Shown one piece after another: positions 10,930-21,244 of a DNA stretch of 64,000 nucleotides. Each line of letters starts with the position of its first letter. Position 1 is the stretch's first letter. Below the pieces are notes generated by a model, which was not told the DNA's origin, did no database searches, and worked only from the letters and a program-made list of their open reading frames with translations. This DNA is from Cordylochernes scorpioides (taxonomy: Eukaryota > Arthropoda > Arachnida > Pseudoscorpiones > Chernetidae), in the NCBI GenBank assembly GCA_030710605.1, contig CP092870.1, forward strand, positions 58,151,057 to 58,215,056, read 5' to 3'. Made by a program: the position numbers and the translations under genes.

Positions 10930-11460
10930 CTCACCTTGTAGTTATCCTTTCGCCTTGTAGGTATCCTTTTTACCTTGTAGGTAGCCTTTCACCCTGTAGC
11001 TTCTTCAACTTTTTTGCCCTTGAGCTCCTTTAAACCTTTAACAAAGGGCCTCTTGAGCTCCTTTGAACCTTTAACAAAGGGCCTCTTGAGCTCCTTTAAA
11101 CCTTGAGCTTCACTGAGCTCTTTTTAACCTTTAACAAAGGGCTTCTTGAGCTCCTTTAAACCTTGAGCTTCACTGAGCTCTTTTTAACCTTTAACAAAGG
11201 GCCTCTTGAGCTCCTTTAAACCTTGAGCTTCACTGAGCTCTTTTTAACCTTTAACAAAGGGCCTTTTGAGCTCCTTTAAACCTTGAGCTTCACTGAGCTC
11301 TTTTTAACCTTTAACAAAGGGCTTCTTGAGCTCCTTTAAACCTTGAGCTTCTTTAGCTTCTTTTACCCTGAGCTTCTTTAGCTTGAGCTTCTTGAGCTTC
11401 TGTTCCCTTGAGCTTCTTTAGCTTCTTTCACCTTGAGCTTCTTTAGATTCTTTTACCTTG
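10930..11460 (-). repeat. 60-bp tandem repeat in the element leader
   Basis: At 11041-11400 the sequence repeats every 60 bp (CTTGAGCTCCTTTAAACC...TTTAACAAAGGGC), about six units. It is flanked at 10930-11000 by short ~20-bp repeats of ACCTTGTAGGTATCC and at 11360-11460 by GAGCTTCTTTAGC repeats. It sits between PBS and gag. Confidence 0.85.
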
Positions 11461-11496
11461 AGCTTCTTAATTCTTTTCCGATCTGCAGGCTCTCCC

Positions 11497-12732
11497 ACTT
11501 CCTCTGCTACTCGGCAGGCTAATACTTCCTCTGCACTCGGCAGGCTAATACTTCCTCTGCACTCGGCAGGCCAATACTTCCTCTGCACTCGGCAGGCTAA
11601 TACTTCCTCTGCACTCGGCAGGCTAATACTTCCTCTGCACTCGGCAGGCCAATACTTCCTCTGCACTCGGCAGGCTAATACTTCCTCTGCTACTCGGCAG
11701 GCTAATTCTTCCTCTGCTACTCGGCAGGCTAATTCTTCCTCTGCTACTCGGCAGGCTAATTCTTCCTCTGCTACTCGGCAGGCTAATACTTCCTCTGCAC
11801 TCGGCAGGCTAATACTTCCTCTGCACTCGGCAGGCCAATACTTCCTCTGCACTCGGCAGGCTAATACTTCCTCTGCACTCGGCAGGCTAATACTTCCTCT
11901 GCACTCGGCAGGCCAATACTTCCTCTGCACTCGGCAGGCTAATACTTCCTCTGCTACTCGGCAGGCTAATTCTTCCTCTGCTACTCGGCAGGCTAATTCT
12001 TCCTCTGCTACTCGGCAGGCTAATTCTTCCTCTGCTACTCGGCAGGCTAATTCTTCCTCTGCTACTCGGCAGGCTAATTCTTCCTCTGCTACTCGGTAGG
12101 CTAATTCTTCCTCTGCTACTCGGCAGGCTAATTCTTCCTCTGCTACTCGGCAGGCTAATTCTTCCTCTGCTACTCGGCAGGCTAATTCTTCCTCTGCTAC
12201 TCGGCAGGCTAATACTTCCTCTGCACTCGGCAGGCCAATACTTCCTCTGCACTCGGCAGGCTAATACTTCCTCTGCACTCGGCAGGCTAATACTTCCTCT
12301 GCACTCGGCAGGCTAATACTTCCTCTGCACTCGGCAGGCCAATACTTCCTCTGCACTCGGCAGGCTAATACTTCCTCTGCTACTCGGCAGGCTAATTCTT
12401 CCTCTGCTACTCGGCAGGCTAATTCTTCCTCTGCTACTCGGCAGGCTAATTCTTCCTCTGCTACTCGGCAGGCTAATTCTTCCTCTGCTACTCGGCAGGC
12501 TAATTCTTCCTCTGCTACTCGGCAGGCTAATTCTTCCTCTGCTACTCGGCAGGCTAATTCTTCCTCTGCTACTCGGCAGGCTAATTCTTCCTCTGCTACT
12601 CGGCAGGCTAATACTTCCTCTGCACTCGGCAGGCTAATACTTCCTCTGCACTCGGCAGGCTAATTCTTCCTCTGCTACTCGGCAGGCTAATTCTTCCTCT
12701 GCTACTCGGCAGGCTAATTCTTCCTCTGCTAG
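11497..12732 (-). repeat. 26/27-bp minisatellite in the element leader
   Basis: About 46 units of two types: a 26-bp form (CACTCGGCAGGCTAATACTT...) and a 27-bp form (CTACTCGGCAGGCTAATTCT...). Types occur in runs, 6-7 of the short form then 4 to >10 of the long form, so the array has block structure. The long reading frames here are artefacts: the 27-bp form translates as a 9-residue repeat and each 26-bp unit shifts the frame. Confidence 0.9.
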
Positions 12733-12745
12733 ACCAGCCCACGCA

Positions 12746-12763
12746 GCCCACCCGGGGACGCCA
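12746..12763 (-). promoter_or_regulatory. tRNA primer-binding site of BEL-like element
   Basis: Reading inward from the 5' LTR on the minus strand, four bases are followed by TGGCGTCCCCGGGTGGGC, the form expected for pairing with a tRNA 3' end in CCA. I cannot name the tRNA with confidence. Confidence 0.65.
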
Positions 12764-12767
12764 TTAA

Positions 12768-13079
12768 TGTTAAGATTACGAGGTCAAGATTGAAGAATCT
12801 CCTCCCAACAAGTAAGACCTCTACCTGAAGTCTTGATATCAGTTTGGACTGCCTTGGGTGATCAAGCGAGGAAGGAAAATAACGAAGGCAGAAACCAGCG
12901 GCTACACGCGCAGAAGCTCTCGCTCTACTCAGAAACTCTTTATTTCAACAACACGGCTCAGTTATATACAAAAGGGAAATTTACATAATAACAATTTATA
13001 CACTCAATAGAAAAATCTACATCTCTAGTCATACACTCAAAAAAGGATATTTACATATTGTATGTTACGACTTTTAACA
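12768..13079 (-). repeat. 5' LTR of BEL-like element
   Basis: 312 bp, TGTTAAGATT...TTTTAACA on the plus strand. See the partner LTR for the uneven divergence. Confidence 0.85.
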
Positions 13080-13084
13080 GTAAT

Positions 13085-13745
13085 AGTACCAGTAATCAAC
13101 AATAACAAAAAGCTTTATTAAGACCTTAATCTTATACAGATTCTCCAAGCAGAAATGTATGGTAGATACAGGAATAACAGTAATAGTACCAGTAATCAAC
13201 AACAACAAAAAACTTTATTAAGACTTTTAGTCTTATACAGATTCTCCAAGCATAGAAATGTAGGATACATACAGGAATAACAGTAATAGTACCAGTAATC
13301 AACAACAACAAAAAACTTTATTAAGACCTTTCAGTCTTATACAGATTCCCCAAGCACAGAAATGTAGGGTACATACAGGAATAACAGTAATAGTACCAGT
13401 AATCAACAACAACAAAAAACTTTATTAAGACCTTTCAGTCTTATACAGATTCCTCAAGCACAGAAATGTAGGGTACATACAGGAATAACAGTAATAGTAC
13501 CAGTAATCAACAACAACAAAAAGCTTTATTAAGACCTTTCAGTCTTTTACACATTCTCCGAGCACAGAAATGTAGGGTACATACAGGAATAACAGTAATA
13601 GTACCAGTAATCAACAACAACAAAAAACTTTATTAAGACCTTTCAGTCTTATACAGATTCCCCAAGCACAGAAATGTAGGGTACATACAGGAATAACAGT
13701 AATAGTACCAGTAATCAACAACAACAAAAATCTTTATTAAGACCT
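13085..13745 (-). repeat. ~104-bp satellite, right half
   Basis: About seven units continuing the array at 7850-9192, beginning directly after the GTAAT duplication at 13080-13084. Units here are more regular (~104 bp). Confidence 0.9.
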
Positions 13746-13860
13746 TCTAGCCACACGAGATAACCAAGTGTGTATACACTCATGGACAAAACTTAAGGAA
13801 GTTGTATCTTTTTGCATGTATATCGGGATTGAGACAAAAACTCTGAAAGATACTCTCATG
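13746..13860 (+). repeat. Single unit of the 120-bp satellite
   Basis: Contains CACGAGATAACCAAGTGTG, ACTCATGGACAAAACTTAAG and TATATCGGGATTGAGAC, the marker words of the arrays at 18775, 23240, 38535 and 62616. It is joined directly to the 104-bp array. Confidence 0.8.
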
Positions 13861-15147
13861 AGTAACAGAATATATCAAAATGAATATTCTATAAATAAAT
13901 TTTTAAAAATATTCTTCATAGAAGGACATCTTCTGATACCATCAACTAGAAGTTGCCAATAAGCTTGCTTTAGTTACACAATCAGTAAATAACATTTTCT
14001 TAATTTATCAATCTAATCCCAATACAATATCACCTTTCTACTATTTTTCAATACACATTATGATATATTATTGTAAAATTATAAAATATGATGGTTATTT
14101 CAAATACTAAATACAAAAATATATTTTCAAATAACTTTCTATTAGATTTTTTTTAAGTTGAGTCATGAAATCCTTTCTTAAAAAGTGATATTAGTTATGT
14201 GTGTGTGTGTGTGGCACAATTTTTCACTTAAAACCATTAATTTCTCTATAATAAATGGATTGACAATTGATACTTACGCAAACCCTACCAATGATTATAA
14301 ATAACCAAAACGGGGCCCTTTTTTTATGATGTTTTTTACTATTATTTTTACAAAAAGAACATTTTTTCCTAACTCCTGTCGATTTATATTGTAGCGTAGA
14401 AATCAAGTCTTTGTATATCTGAAGATGTGAAAGTATTTATTGATGACGTCACGGCGACTAGTCGACAAATATTAACCAAACGATTTGAACAAGCAAGCAA
14501 AGAAATATTTTATAGATTATTTTACAAATACAGAGTAATATATATTCAAAATTATATTTGAAAAAGATGCATATATTGGTTTTATAATGAATTTATTGTT
14601 CCAATATTTCGAGGGGCAACTCGCCTCTCTTTATCGAGGATGTTTGTGTTTTTCACTAAAACATGCGAGCACGCGTACACCACTCTCGTTCTACAAGGCC
14701 AATAAAAGAATTGTATCTTTGATTTAAACATTAAATTCAGTATATATACAGCCAACAATTATATATAATATTACAGATCAACACCATTATTATTATTTTG
14801 TCTACACATTGTGCTTGAAAGAGAGATTTATATACAACAATGTAAATAATTGTGTGTATACATATTAATTCTAAATTAATGATAAAATTTTGAAGGTAAT
14901 ATATATTTTTATAATCTGTTAAATATTTTCATTGAATAATTATAAATTAAATAATAAATTATTTCTTCGCCATAAAATATTTTTTAAAAATATTTTTTAT
15001 TTTAATATTTTTGTGTTTTTATAATAATCTTTAAAATTATAAGAGAAAAAAGGAATTTCCTAATCGTTGCTGATGGCTTGCGCCATCTATCGGAATAAAT
15101 ATCAACTTCTACTCTGAGCTCTTTTTGATTAAGACGGATCTTATCTA
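13861..15147. other. AT-rich spacer, partly retroelement-derived
   Basis: No gene recognised. At 14590-14640 the minus strand has CTCGATAAAG, a hairpin (GAGGC...GCCCCTC) and CGAAATATTG followed by AATAAA, matching the cassette at 4128 and 17690. At 15068-15105 the words TGGCTTGCGCCATCTATCGG and AATAAATAT recur from 5293-5325. Confidence 0.4.
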
Positions 15148-15216
15148 AATATATATCACTCGGGTAGATATGCATTCGGGTCAATCCCGGGGCGAAGCCC
15201 GGGTCACCCGTCTAGT
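15148..15216 (+). mobile_element. Helentron-like 3' end
   Basis: CACTCGGGTAGATATGCATT leads to a CCCGGG...CCCGGG hairpin with a GCGAA loop and ends in CTAGT at 15212-15216, closely matching the end at 960-1009. The left boundary of the element is not defined. Confidence 0.45.
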
Positions 15217-15349
15217 ATATTATATAAATAAAAATGATAAGATTTTCTGTTGTATTTTTGATCGTCCTGAGGATTATACTATGGAGTTATTTGTTGGTTC
15301 TTTTTAGTACTAAATGGTAATGGTGATGCAGTCGTGGTTAAAATCTTGA

Positions 15350-16108
15350 AAGAATAATAATAAAAATGGTTTTGATCAGATATTGCTTTAATTGAACTTA
15401 TGGAATATGTAAAAAACAATTTGATAAAAGTAATGCCTGGCTTAAGGCGGGTAGAACAAGGAAAAACAAAAGATTATTTACATAATGTACAAAAGATTTG
15501 AGCCGGCCATCGGGAATATTTATATATTTCGTCTCAATTGACAGGTGTTACATTCGAGCACAGCTCGCGAGTCACCTTGTCCTGGCTATTTACACATGGC
15601 GAGTTGGTGGAGTAGAGGTGGTCCCCCCGGACCTTGCAGGAGGGCACGTTTCAGCCATCGGGATACAACAACAATGAGTTTTATAGGGGAAGAGTGATCT
15701 CTGGCGGTCGATTTAGCAGAGTATTTGAATCTATGAAATAACAATTTTTTAAATAAAATAATTTTTAATATAACATATATGCATATTATATAAAAATGTT
15801 ATTCTATTTTAAAATTATAATTTATAAAGCAAACTACAGTTTTCAGTCAATGCCTTCAAAATTTGCTATAATTAGTTACTCTTTTCAGACGACCACCAGA
15901 TGTCGCGACTTTCCCTATATAAGTCCATTGTTGTTTGACCTTGGTCTGCTCAAATCTTTTATAATTATGTAAATATTCTTCTGTTTTCCTAATTCTACTC
16001 GCCTTAAGTCAGGAAATACTTTATCAAATTCTGTTTTTTTTTTTAATATAAATTCCTTAATCTCAATTAAAGCTAATTCTGATTTAAACTATTTTTATTT
16101 TATTATCA
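15350..16108. mobile_element. Long-TIR (foldback) element, ~760 bp
   Basis: Left arm 15350-15500 and right arm 15950-16108 are inverted relatives about 150 bp long: left CTTAAGGCGGGTAGAA and GATTATTTACATAATG, right complements TTCTACTCGCCTTAAG and ATAATTATGTAAATATTC. The ~450-bp centre has no coding signal. No target duplication is evident. Confidence 0.5.
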
Positions 16109-16111
16109 CAG

Positions 16112-16165
16112 CCTACTCCACGCTGACAAGCGTCAACAACGCGAAACGCGTTCGTGGATGGCTTT
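16112..16165 (+). other. CTGACA-hairpin-GAAAC cassette
   Basis: CGCTGACAAGCGT, loop CAACA, ACGCGAAACGCG: a perfect 4-bp stem between CTGACAA and GAAA. The layout is like a degenerate hammerhead core with one core substitution. Function is inference. Confidence 0.3.
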
Positions 16166-16636
16166 TCTTAATTTATCGAGAAATTGGGTTGGCCAAATAT
16201 CAGGGAACAGGTAAAATCAATGTTTAGTTGATTTCTGTTCCACCAGATAGTGCTCTGCCTTCTGTAAAGCACATGTGCTCCTGGTCAGGATATGTCTACT
16301 TTGTTTTTAATATCACGACTGCAAAACAATATTGAAAAATACTCCTCATGTATACCAAAATTACGCAACAGCTAATAATTCTATAAAACTCTAATTACAA
16401 AATCAATAGAAGAACATTTTTTAAAATATAATATGTATACATATTATTATTTATTTACACATCATATATTTACATATACACATCATATATTTACATATAC
16501 ACATCATATATTTATCCATCCATCCATCCACCACGCATGTATATTTTCAAAATATTTTGATTTTCAAACAGAAATAATGTATGAATTAACACAAAGCAAT
16601 AACGCGATATCTATATATATAAAATGAAAGGATATA

Positions 16637-17042
16637 AAAGCACGAATGTTTCTTTTATACATAATACAAACTTCTACTGTCCTTACTGCGATGAAAAAAA
16701 TATATTGGGAGGGCTTGGCTCATCAGTGGTGAAACCTCCCAGCGGTTTCGCCAATTTAATCCACCAGACCGCTTCTCAGAGCTCTAATACTGTATTGGAT
16801 CATTCTGTTTATATATGCTACACTGAAGGATGGAATCTCAGAAATGGTTTTCAAGAAAACTATGGACATAAGCTTATAGGACAGTAGAATTACATTCAAA
16901 TATTTGCATCGAGCAATACTCTTCCGCAAACAATAAAGACAAGGCCAGTTAGGCATGATGAGCCAGGCCCTCTCAATAATGTTTCCATTACAGTAAGGGC
17001 AGTAGAAATTATTTCATTTTAAAAAGAAACATACGCGTCTAA
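16637..17042. mobile_element. TIR element, ~406 bp
   Basis: Ends CACGAATGTTTCTTTT and AAAAGAAACATACGCGTC are inverted copies, with a second inverted layer (TTCTACTGTCCTTACTG / CAGTAAGGGCAGTAGAA). The interior has GGGCTTGGCTCATCAGTGG and a hairpin GGTGAAACC...GGTTTCGCC. Related copies lie at 21998-22485 and a remnant at 39375-39445. The 87-residue frame across it is not conserved between copies, so I do not call a gene. Confidence 0.6.
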
Positions 17043-17364
17043 AATAGTTTGTATTTTGATATAATAACGTGTATATAAAAATCGTATTTATTATTAAGTT
17101 GTTAACGTGATAATCCTGTTGAAGGACTGACAAGTCTGAAAGCTTGAAAATAAAAAAGTTGTACAAGAAACTTAACCCTGGAAGCTTCATTTGTTGTATA
17201 ATTTATGAATATATAATCTTATTTATTCATATTTATATTTATTCTGTATTTAACCTTATATAATCTTATATGGACATTGTAATAAATCAGTTTCAATCTC
17301 TCTTTCTTAACTTCCCTGTTCTTGAAGAATCTAACCTTTTTGAACAACCTTTTTTTACATTTTA

Positions 17365-17660
17365 TTAATCAACCAGACGCGATATTGAAATATTTGCGTC
17401 TAATACACACACACACAGAGGAAACAAACAAAACAACAAATTATAACTTTGAATTAAATATTTACAAATTTACATGTATTATTCGACAGAGTTCATAAAA
17501 TGTATATAGACAAAGATGTAAGAAACATTTATATCAGGAAACAATCTCACTTCTGTAAAGTTCGGACAGTCATAGATAAGGTGAAGTTTGTTCAGTTTCT
17601 CCGCAGGAACAATTTGGTGTTTCTGATAGACCTCTTTTATGTAAGTATTTCTGGCAGTGT
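17365..17660 (-). pseudogene. LINE ORF2 C-terminal fragment and 3'UTR
   Basis: The minus strand matches 46927-47240 over nearly its whole length. In that copy the frame reads NCSCGETKLNKLHLIYDC, the C-x-C...H-x4-C knuckle found at the C-terminus of many LINE reverse transcriptases. Here a 3-4 base difference breaks the frame between GET and HLIYDC. The fragment ends in GGTTGATTAATAAA. It is a 5'-truncated dead copy. Confidence 0.6.
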
Positions 17661-17689
17661 GATGCGTGATTATCAATGTTTTTGTTCTT

Positions 17690-17745
17690 TGACAAAGGTT
17701 AACGTTAGACCAACTGGAATATTGGCATTATGTAACTTTTATTAT
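17690..17745 (+). other. Retroelement hairpin cassette
   Basis: TTTGACAAAGGTTAACG, short loop, GACCAACTGGAATATTGG: the same arrangement as at 4128-4190, with a weak GGTTAAC/GACCAAC stem. Confidence 0.3.
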
Positions 17746-17814
17746 CCAATCGATGCCTTTTTTATTACTTAAAGAATACTCTTTAGACTGTTAAAAGCAA
17801 ACGACGCTAAAATA

Positions 17815-18180
17815 TTTAGTTCTCAACTGACCGAATATGTCCATTATGTAATAAAAAGAACAGACTTGGAACTGGAGCACCACATGTTTTTCTGTCTAAG
17901 GTTAATAAGTGAAAAGGAACTTATTTTGCATAAAATTGGATCAAATCATCTTGTTCTGGAGACTCTGTTGTCTAGGACGACAAAGAATAAATCCAATACA
18001 TTTGTCCTGTACAAGTTTTACAGGCTGTACAAGAGAAGAAACATTGAGAAAAGAGAGCCGTATGTAAATAGATATGTAAATAAACGATGTATGTAAATAA
18101 CTCATCTTTTCTAACCAATTATACACCTGGATGAATCCTGTGTAGGACATAGGTCCCCAATAAAAGGTTTGTTGTTGTAT
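17815..18180 (+). pseudogene. LINE 3' fragment: ORF2 C-terminus, 3'UTR and tail
   Basis: The frame contains CPLCNKKNRLELEHHMFFC, a C-x2-C...H-x4-C knuckle like that of the full LINE at 36363. It continues to about 18096 (ending NKRCM) before a stop. The 3'UTR ends in GGATGAATCCTGTGTAGGAC, loop, GGTCCCCAATAAAAGG and TTGTTGTTG, the shared tail module. This is a different LINE family from the full-length one. A close copy lies at 24700-24975. Confidence 0.65.
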
Positions 18181-18189
18181 ATATAGAGT

Positions 18190-18420
18190 TTAACAGGGCT
18201 GTACAAGAGAAGAAACATTGAGAAAACAGAGCCGTATGTAAATAGATATGTAAATAAACGATGTTTGTAAATAACTCATCTTTTCTAACCAATTATACAC
18301 CTGGTTGAATCCTGTGTAGGACATAGGTCCCCAATAAGAGGCTTGTTGTTGTATATATAGAGTTTTACAGGGCTGTACAAGAGAAGAAACATTGAGAAAA
18401 CAGAGCCGTATGTAAATGGG
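18190..18420 (+). repeat. Tandem copies of the same LINE 3'UTR/tail
   Basis: One complete tail (18195-18358: GGGCTGTACAAGAGAAGAAA...CCCCAATAAGAGG, TTGTTGTTG) and the start of another (18368-18420) follow directly after the first fragment. This shows head-to-tail amplification of a LINE tail, unit ~175 bp. Confidence 0.7.
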
Positions 18421-18774
18421 CAGTCATAGATAAGGTGGAAATCCTATAAGAAAAAAAAGTTAAAAAATCAAAACATATCTTGGGTTGAAAAATGAATTTT
18501 CACTTACAACGAAATTTCAATGATCATATTTTCCTTTATCGAATTTCTCAGTAGCTACATCAATGACGCTTTAAACAGCATTTGGAAATATTTCAAATAA
18601 ATACATTTAAAACTGATTTATTTGATGCCATTGTTGTCCTCCCCGGGCTATCTTGAAAAATGAGCGTCGAGATATCGGTACCTATAATAGAATTTACACT
18701 CATGGACACAAGGAAGTGAAAAGTATTTGATGTCGCCCGCTGTCTATTTTTTAAAAAGAGACAAAGGCTGTTCA
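18421..18774. other. Unassigned spacer
   Basis: AT-rich, no recognised feature. A partial ACTCATGGACA word near 18700 hints at a degenerate 120-bp unit. Confidence 0.4.
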
Positions 18775-19250
18775 CACTAGGTTATCTGGTGTGTCTTCAA
18801 TAAAGGTCACTGTAATATCTTTCAGAGTTATTGTCTCAATCCCGATATACATGCTAAAAAGTACAACTTCCTTAAGTTTTGTCCATGAGTGTATACACAC
18901 TTGGTTATCTCGTGTGTCTTCAATAAAGGTCACTGTAATATCTTTCAGAGTTATTGTCTCAATCCCGATATACATGCTAAAAGGTACAACTTCCTTAAGT
19001 TTTGTCCATGAGTGTATACACACTTGGTTATCTCGTGTGTCTTCAATAAAGGTCACTGTAATATCTTTCAGAGTTATTGTCTCAATCCCGATATACATGT
19101 TAAAAGGTACAACTTCCTTAAATTTTGTCCATGAGTATATACACACTTGGTTATCTCGTGTCTTCAATAAAGGTCACTGTAATATCTTTCAGAGTTATTG
19201 TCTCAATCCCGATATACATGCTAAAAGGTACAACTTCCTTAAGTTTTAAT
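18775..19250 (-). repeat. 120-bp satellite, four units
   Basis: Four near-identical units at exactly 120-bp spacing with TCAATAAAGGTCACTG, TTCAGAGTTATTGTCTC and CTTAAGTTTTGTCC. Because 120 is a multiple of 3, both strands show long open frames; they are not genes. Confidence 0.9.
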
Positions 19251-20224
19251 AGGTAATCCCATAATAGTTTTGGCAATGGGTGTAAAAAAGATATATTTAC
19301 ATTAACTGTTTTTTTTTTTATTTATTCACTTTTTGACGTTTGGGTAGCTCCCTATAATAATACTTTGCTACAATATAGACCAAAAAGAAGACCTTGATCA
19401 GACAATTGTATTCATTCAGTTATATATTTGTTGACTAATCATATATTAATACAAAGTGTAGCTCAAAATATATTTCGAATAATCCATTGTAGTTTATATT
19501 TCTATTTAGAAATTAACTCTTTTTAGTATTGTTTTAACTGAATAATTCTCTAATATCTAGCATATTTTCATTCTAAAATATTCCTTAAACCTTTTTTTTT
19601 TTAATCTGTAAATTGTTTTTCTCGAATACATACAATACTTTATAAATTGATTTCATATTACTAAATTTGCATATCAACCCTTTGTACATATATCAATTGT
19701 GTTGATATTTTTTTCTATCTTTTCATCTAACTTGCATACTAATTCTGTACATATTTAAAATATCTTTAAAGTGCAAGTGTCCCTAGGGGGACATAGCGCT
19801 CTAAGTCGAAATAAAGAATCGTGGTTAAAGAATGTATTGGTTGAAAAATATTTGAAGCTATCAATGAAAGGTTAATTCATCTTGAAGCTTTGTTGAGTCA
19901 CTTCATGTCCCAGAATGTCTGAAAATCATCAAAAAACGCCACAAATTTGTCATGATGATGTATGGTATAAGGAACTTAGCTATCGGTGTGTTCAAAGAGG
20001 TCAAGGTGATTGGTGATGTAATCAATTTTGGAGCATCGTCTGATATTTTTTATCTCACAGAAAAATATCAATTTAGATAATACACTCACAGAGGTTTTAG
20101 TTGTAAAGTTTTAAGTATTATTTTCCAAAGATACTAAACTATACTCAGCGATATATATGCAAATTTAATCGCTATTTTTACTTCATACGTCTATATTACT
20201 ATTTATTGTTGGTAATATATTCTC
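19251..20224. other. AT-rich spacer
   Basis: No gene recognised. At 19770-19815 GTCCC TAGG GGGAC followed by CGAAATAAAG may be another retroelement 3' hairpin-plus-AATAAA tail. Confidence 0.4.
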
Positions 20225-20580
20225 ATACCCAGCAATGACCGCAGACTTGCAGAAAATTAACATGGACCCAGAACAACAACTTTACACACCAAAGATAGTG
20301 GACATTGCGACTGCTGTGATAGAGATGCACGGAGACATCTGAGGCTCTTCATTGGACACGACTACAGATAATTGACCCAGAACAGCACCTTTACACACCC
20401 AAGAACATTACGACTGCTGTGATAGAGATGTATGTAGACATCTGAGGCTCTTCATTTGACACAATAACATAAAATTGACCCAGAACAGCAGCTTTACACA
20501 CCCAAGAACATAGCGACTTCTGTGATAGAGATGTATGGAGACATCTGAAGTTCTTCATTGGACACAACAACAACATTGTT
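20225..20580 (+). repeat. 106-bp satellite locus, three units with leader
   Basis: Leader word CAGCAATGACCGCAG followed by three diverged units (GACCCAGAACAGCA, CAAGAACATTACGACTGC, TGTGATAGAGATG, CTTCATTGGACACG) and ending in a CAACAACAAC tract. Same organisation as 37300-38182 and 45364-46925. Confidence 0.8.
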
Positions 20581-20649
20581 CTTAATAAAAACATTTTGTA
20601 GCTCTTTAAAAACTTAAAATTTTGTAAATTGCAATCTTTAACTCTTCCT

Positions 20650-20705
20650 ACTCAAAAGATTGCCGACCTCATGTTTAGACCATCCTTCCACCGACCTCTA
20701 TAATT
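20650..20705 (-). mobile_element. SINE fragment (tRNA-like 5' part)
   Basis: Minus strand matches the 5' tRNA-like part of the SINE copy at 47872-48068 (GGTGGAAGGATGGTCTAAAC, which contains the A-box-like TGGTCTAAACTG region). The rest of the element is absent. Confidence 0.5.
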
Positions 20706-20943
20706 AAGGGAAAAAAAGGTCTAAGGTTCGTATCCAACCGTCATACTAACTTTAACAATAGAATGTCAACGGGTATCGTTTGTCTTTATCTAGATACCGC
20801 CCAAACGACCTTAATACGTTGACAACAATCTTTTGATAAATGTCACCAAGATGACCTTCAAAATACGACATTTATTATGGTGTCGTATATACACAAGAAA
20901 TCTTTGTTGAATTTTCAATTCTATATGTTCATGATAAAATTGT
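20706..20943. other. Unassigned spacer
   Basis: AT-rich; no recognised feature. Confidence 0.4.
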
Positions 20944-21104
20944 GAAAAAATTTTTAAAATTACAAATATTTTCTCACAATGAGATTCTTTTTATTAAAAA
21001 ACGCCAGCTTTCAAGGGATAATCGCTCTTCAATCGCTTGAAAGCTAGCGTTTTTTAAAAAGAAACTCATTGTGAGAAAATATTTGCAATTTTAAAAATTC
21101 TTTC
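20944..21104. mobile_element. 161-bp near-perfect hairpin (foldback MITE candidate)
   Basis: Arms of about 70-75 bp: left AATTTTTAAAATTACAAAT...AACGCCAGCTTTCAAG, right CTTGAAAGCTAGCGTT...ATTTGCAATTTTAAAAATT, with a loop of about 18 bases. There are only a handful of mismatches. No target duplication is obvious. It could instead be a hairpin RNA precursor. Confidence 0.65.
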
Positions 21105-21244
21105 TGTATTGAAACACTTCAAGTTCTATTGCAACATTTAACACTAAATCATATATTTTTTTATTTATTTGAAGCTATTGATATATTTTCAACGTTTGGT
21201 ATGAAATATTTTTAAAAAATAATTTATAGGTTTTTAACTTTTAA

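Larger units (their letters stand above)
9198..13079 (-). mobile_element. Internally deleted BEL/Pao-like LTR retrotransposon
   Basis: A 3.88-kb element with LTRs at 9198-9511 and 12768-13079, a GTAAT target duplication, PBS inside the right LTR and PPT inside the left LTR, so it reads on the minus strand. The interior holds, in sense order, a 26/27-bp minisatellite, a 60-bp repeat, a gag-like frame and a second frame joining an acidic repeat region to the start of a reverse transcriptase. Protease, most of RT, RNase H and integrase are missing. It is therefore non-autonomous. Its insertion split the 104-bp satellite. Confidence 0.8.

Noticed and set aside
11418-12252. Frames of 121-213 residues across the leader minisatellite
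   Set aside because: 26/27-bp repeat translation; frame changes at each 26-bp unit.
13780-13800. ACTCATGGACAAAACTTAAG as a Tc1-like terminal repeat
   Set aside because: It recurs only as part of the 120-bp unit, with no inverted partner or TA flanks found.
16624-16887. 87-residue frame with CPYC motif
   Set aside because: Lies inside a TIR element; related copies at 21998-22485 do not keep the frame.
18772-19249. 131- and 152-residue frames on opposite strands
   Set aside because: Arise because the 120-bp unit is a multiple of three; the same occurs at 62538-63198.
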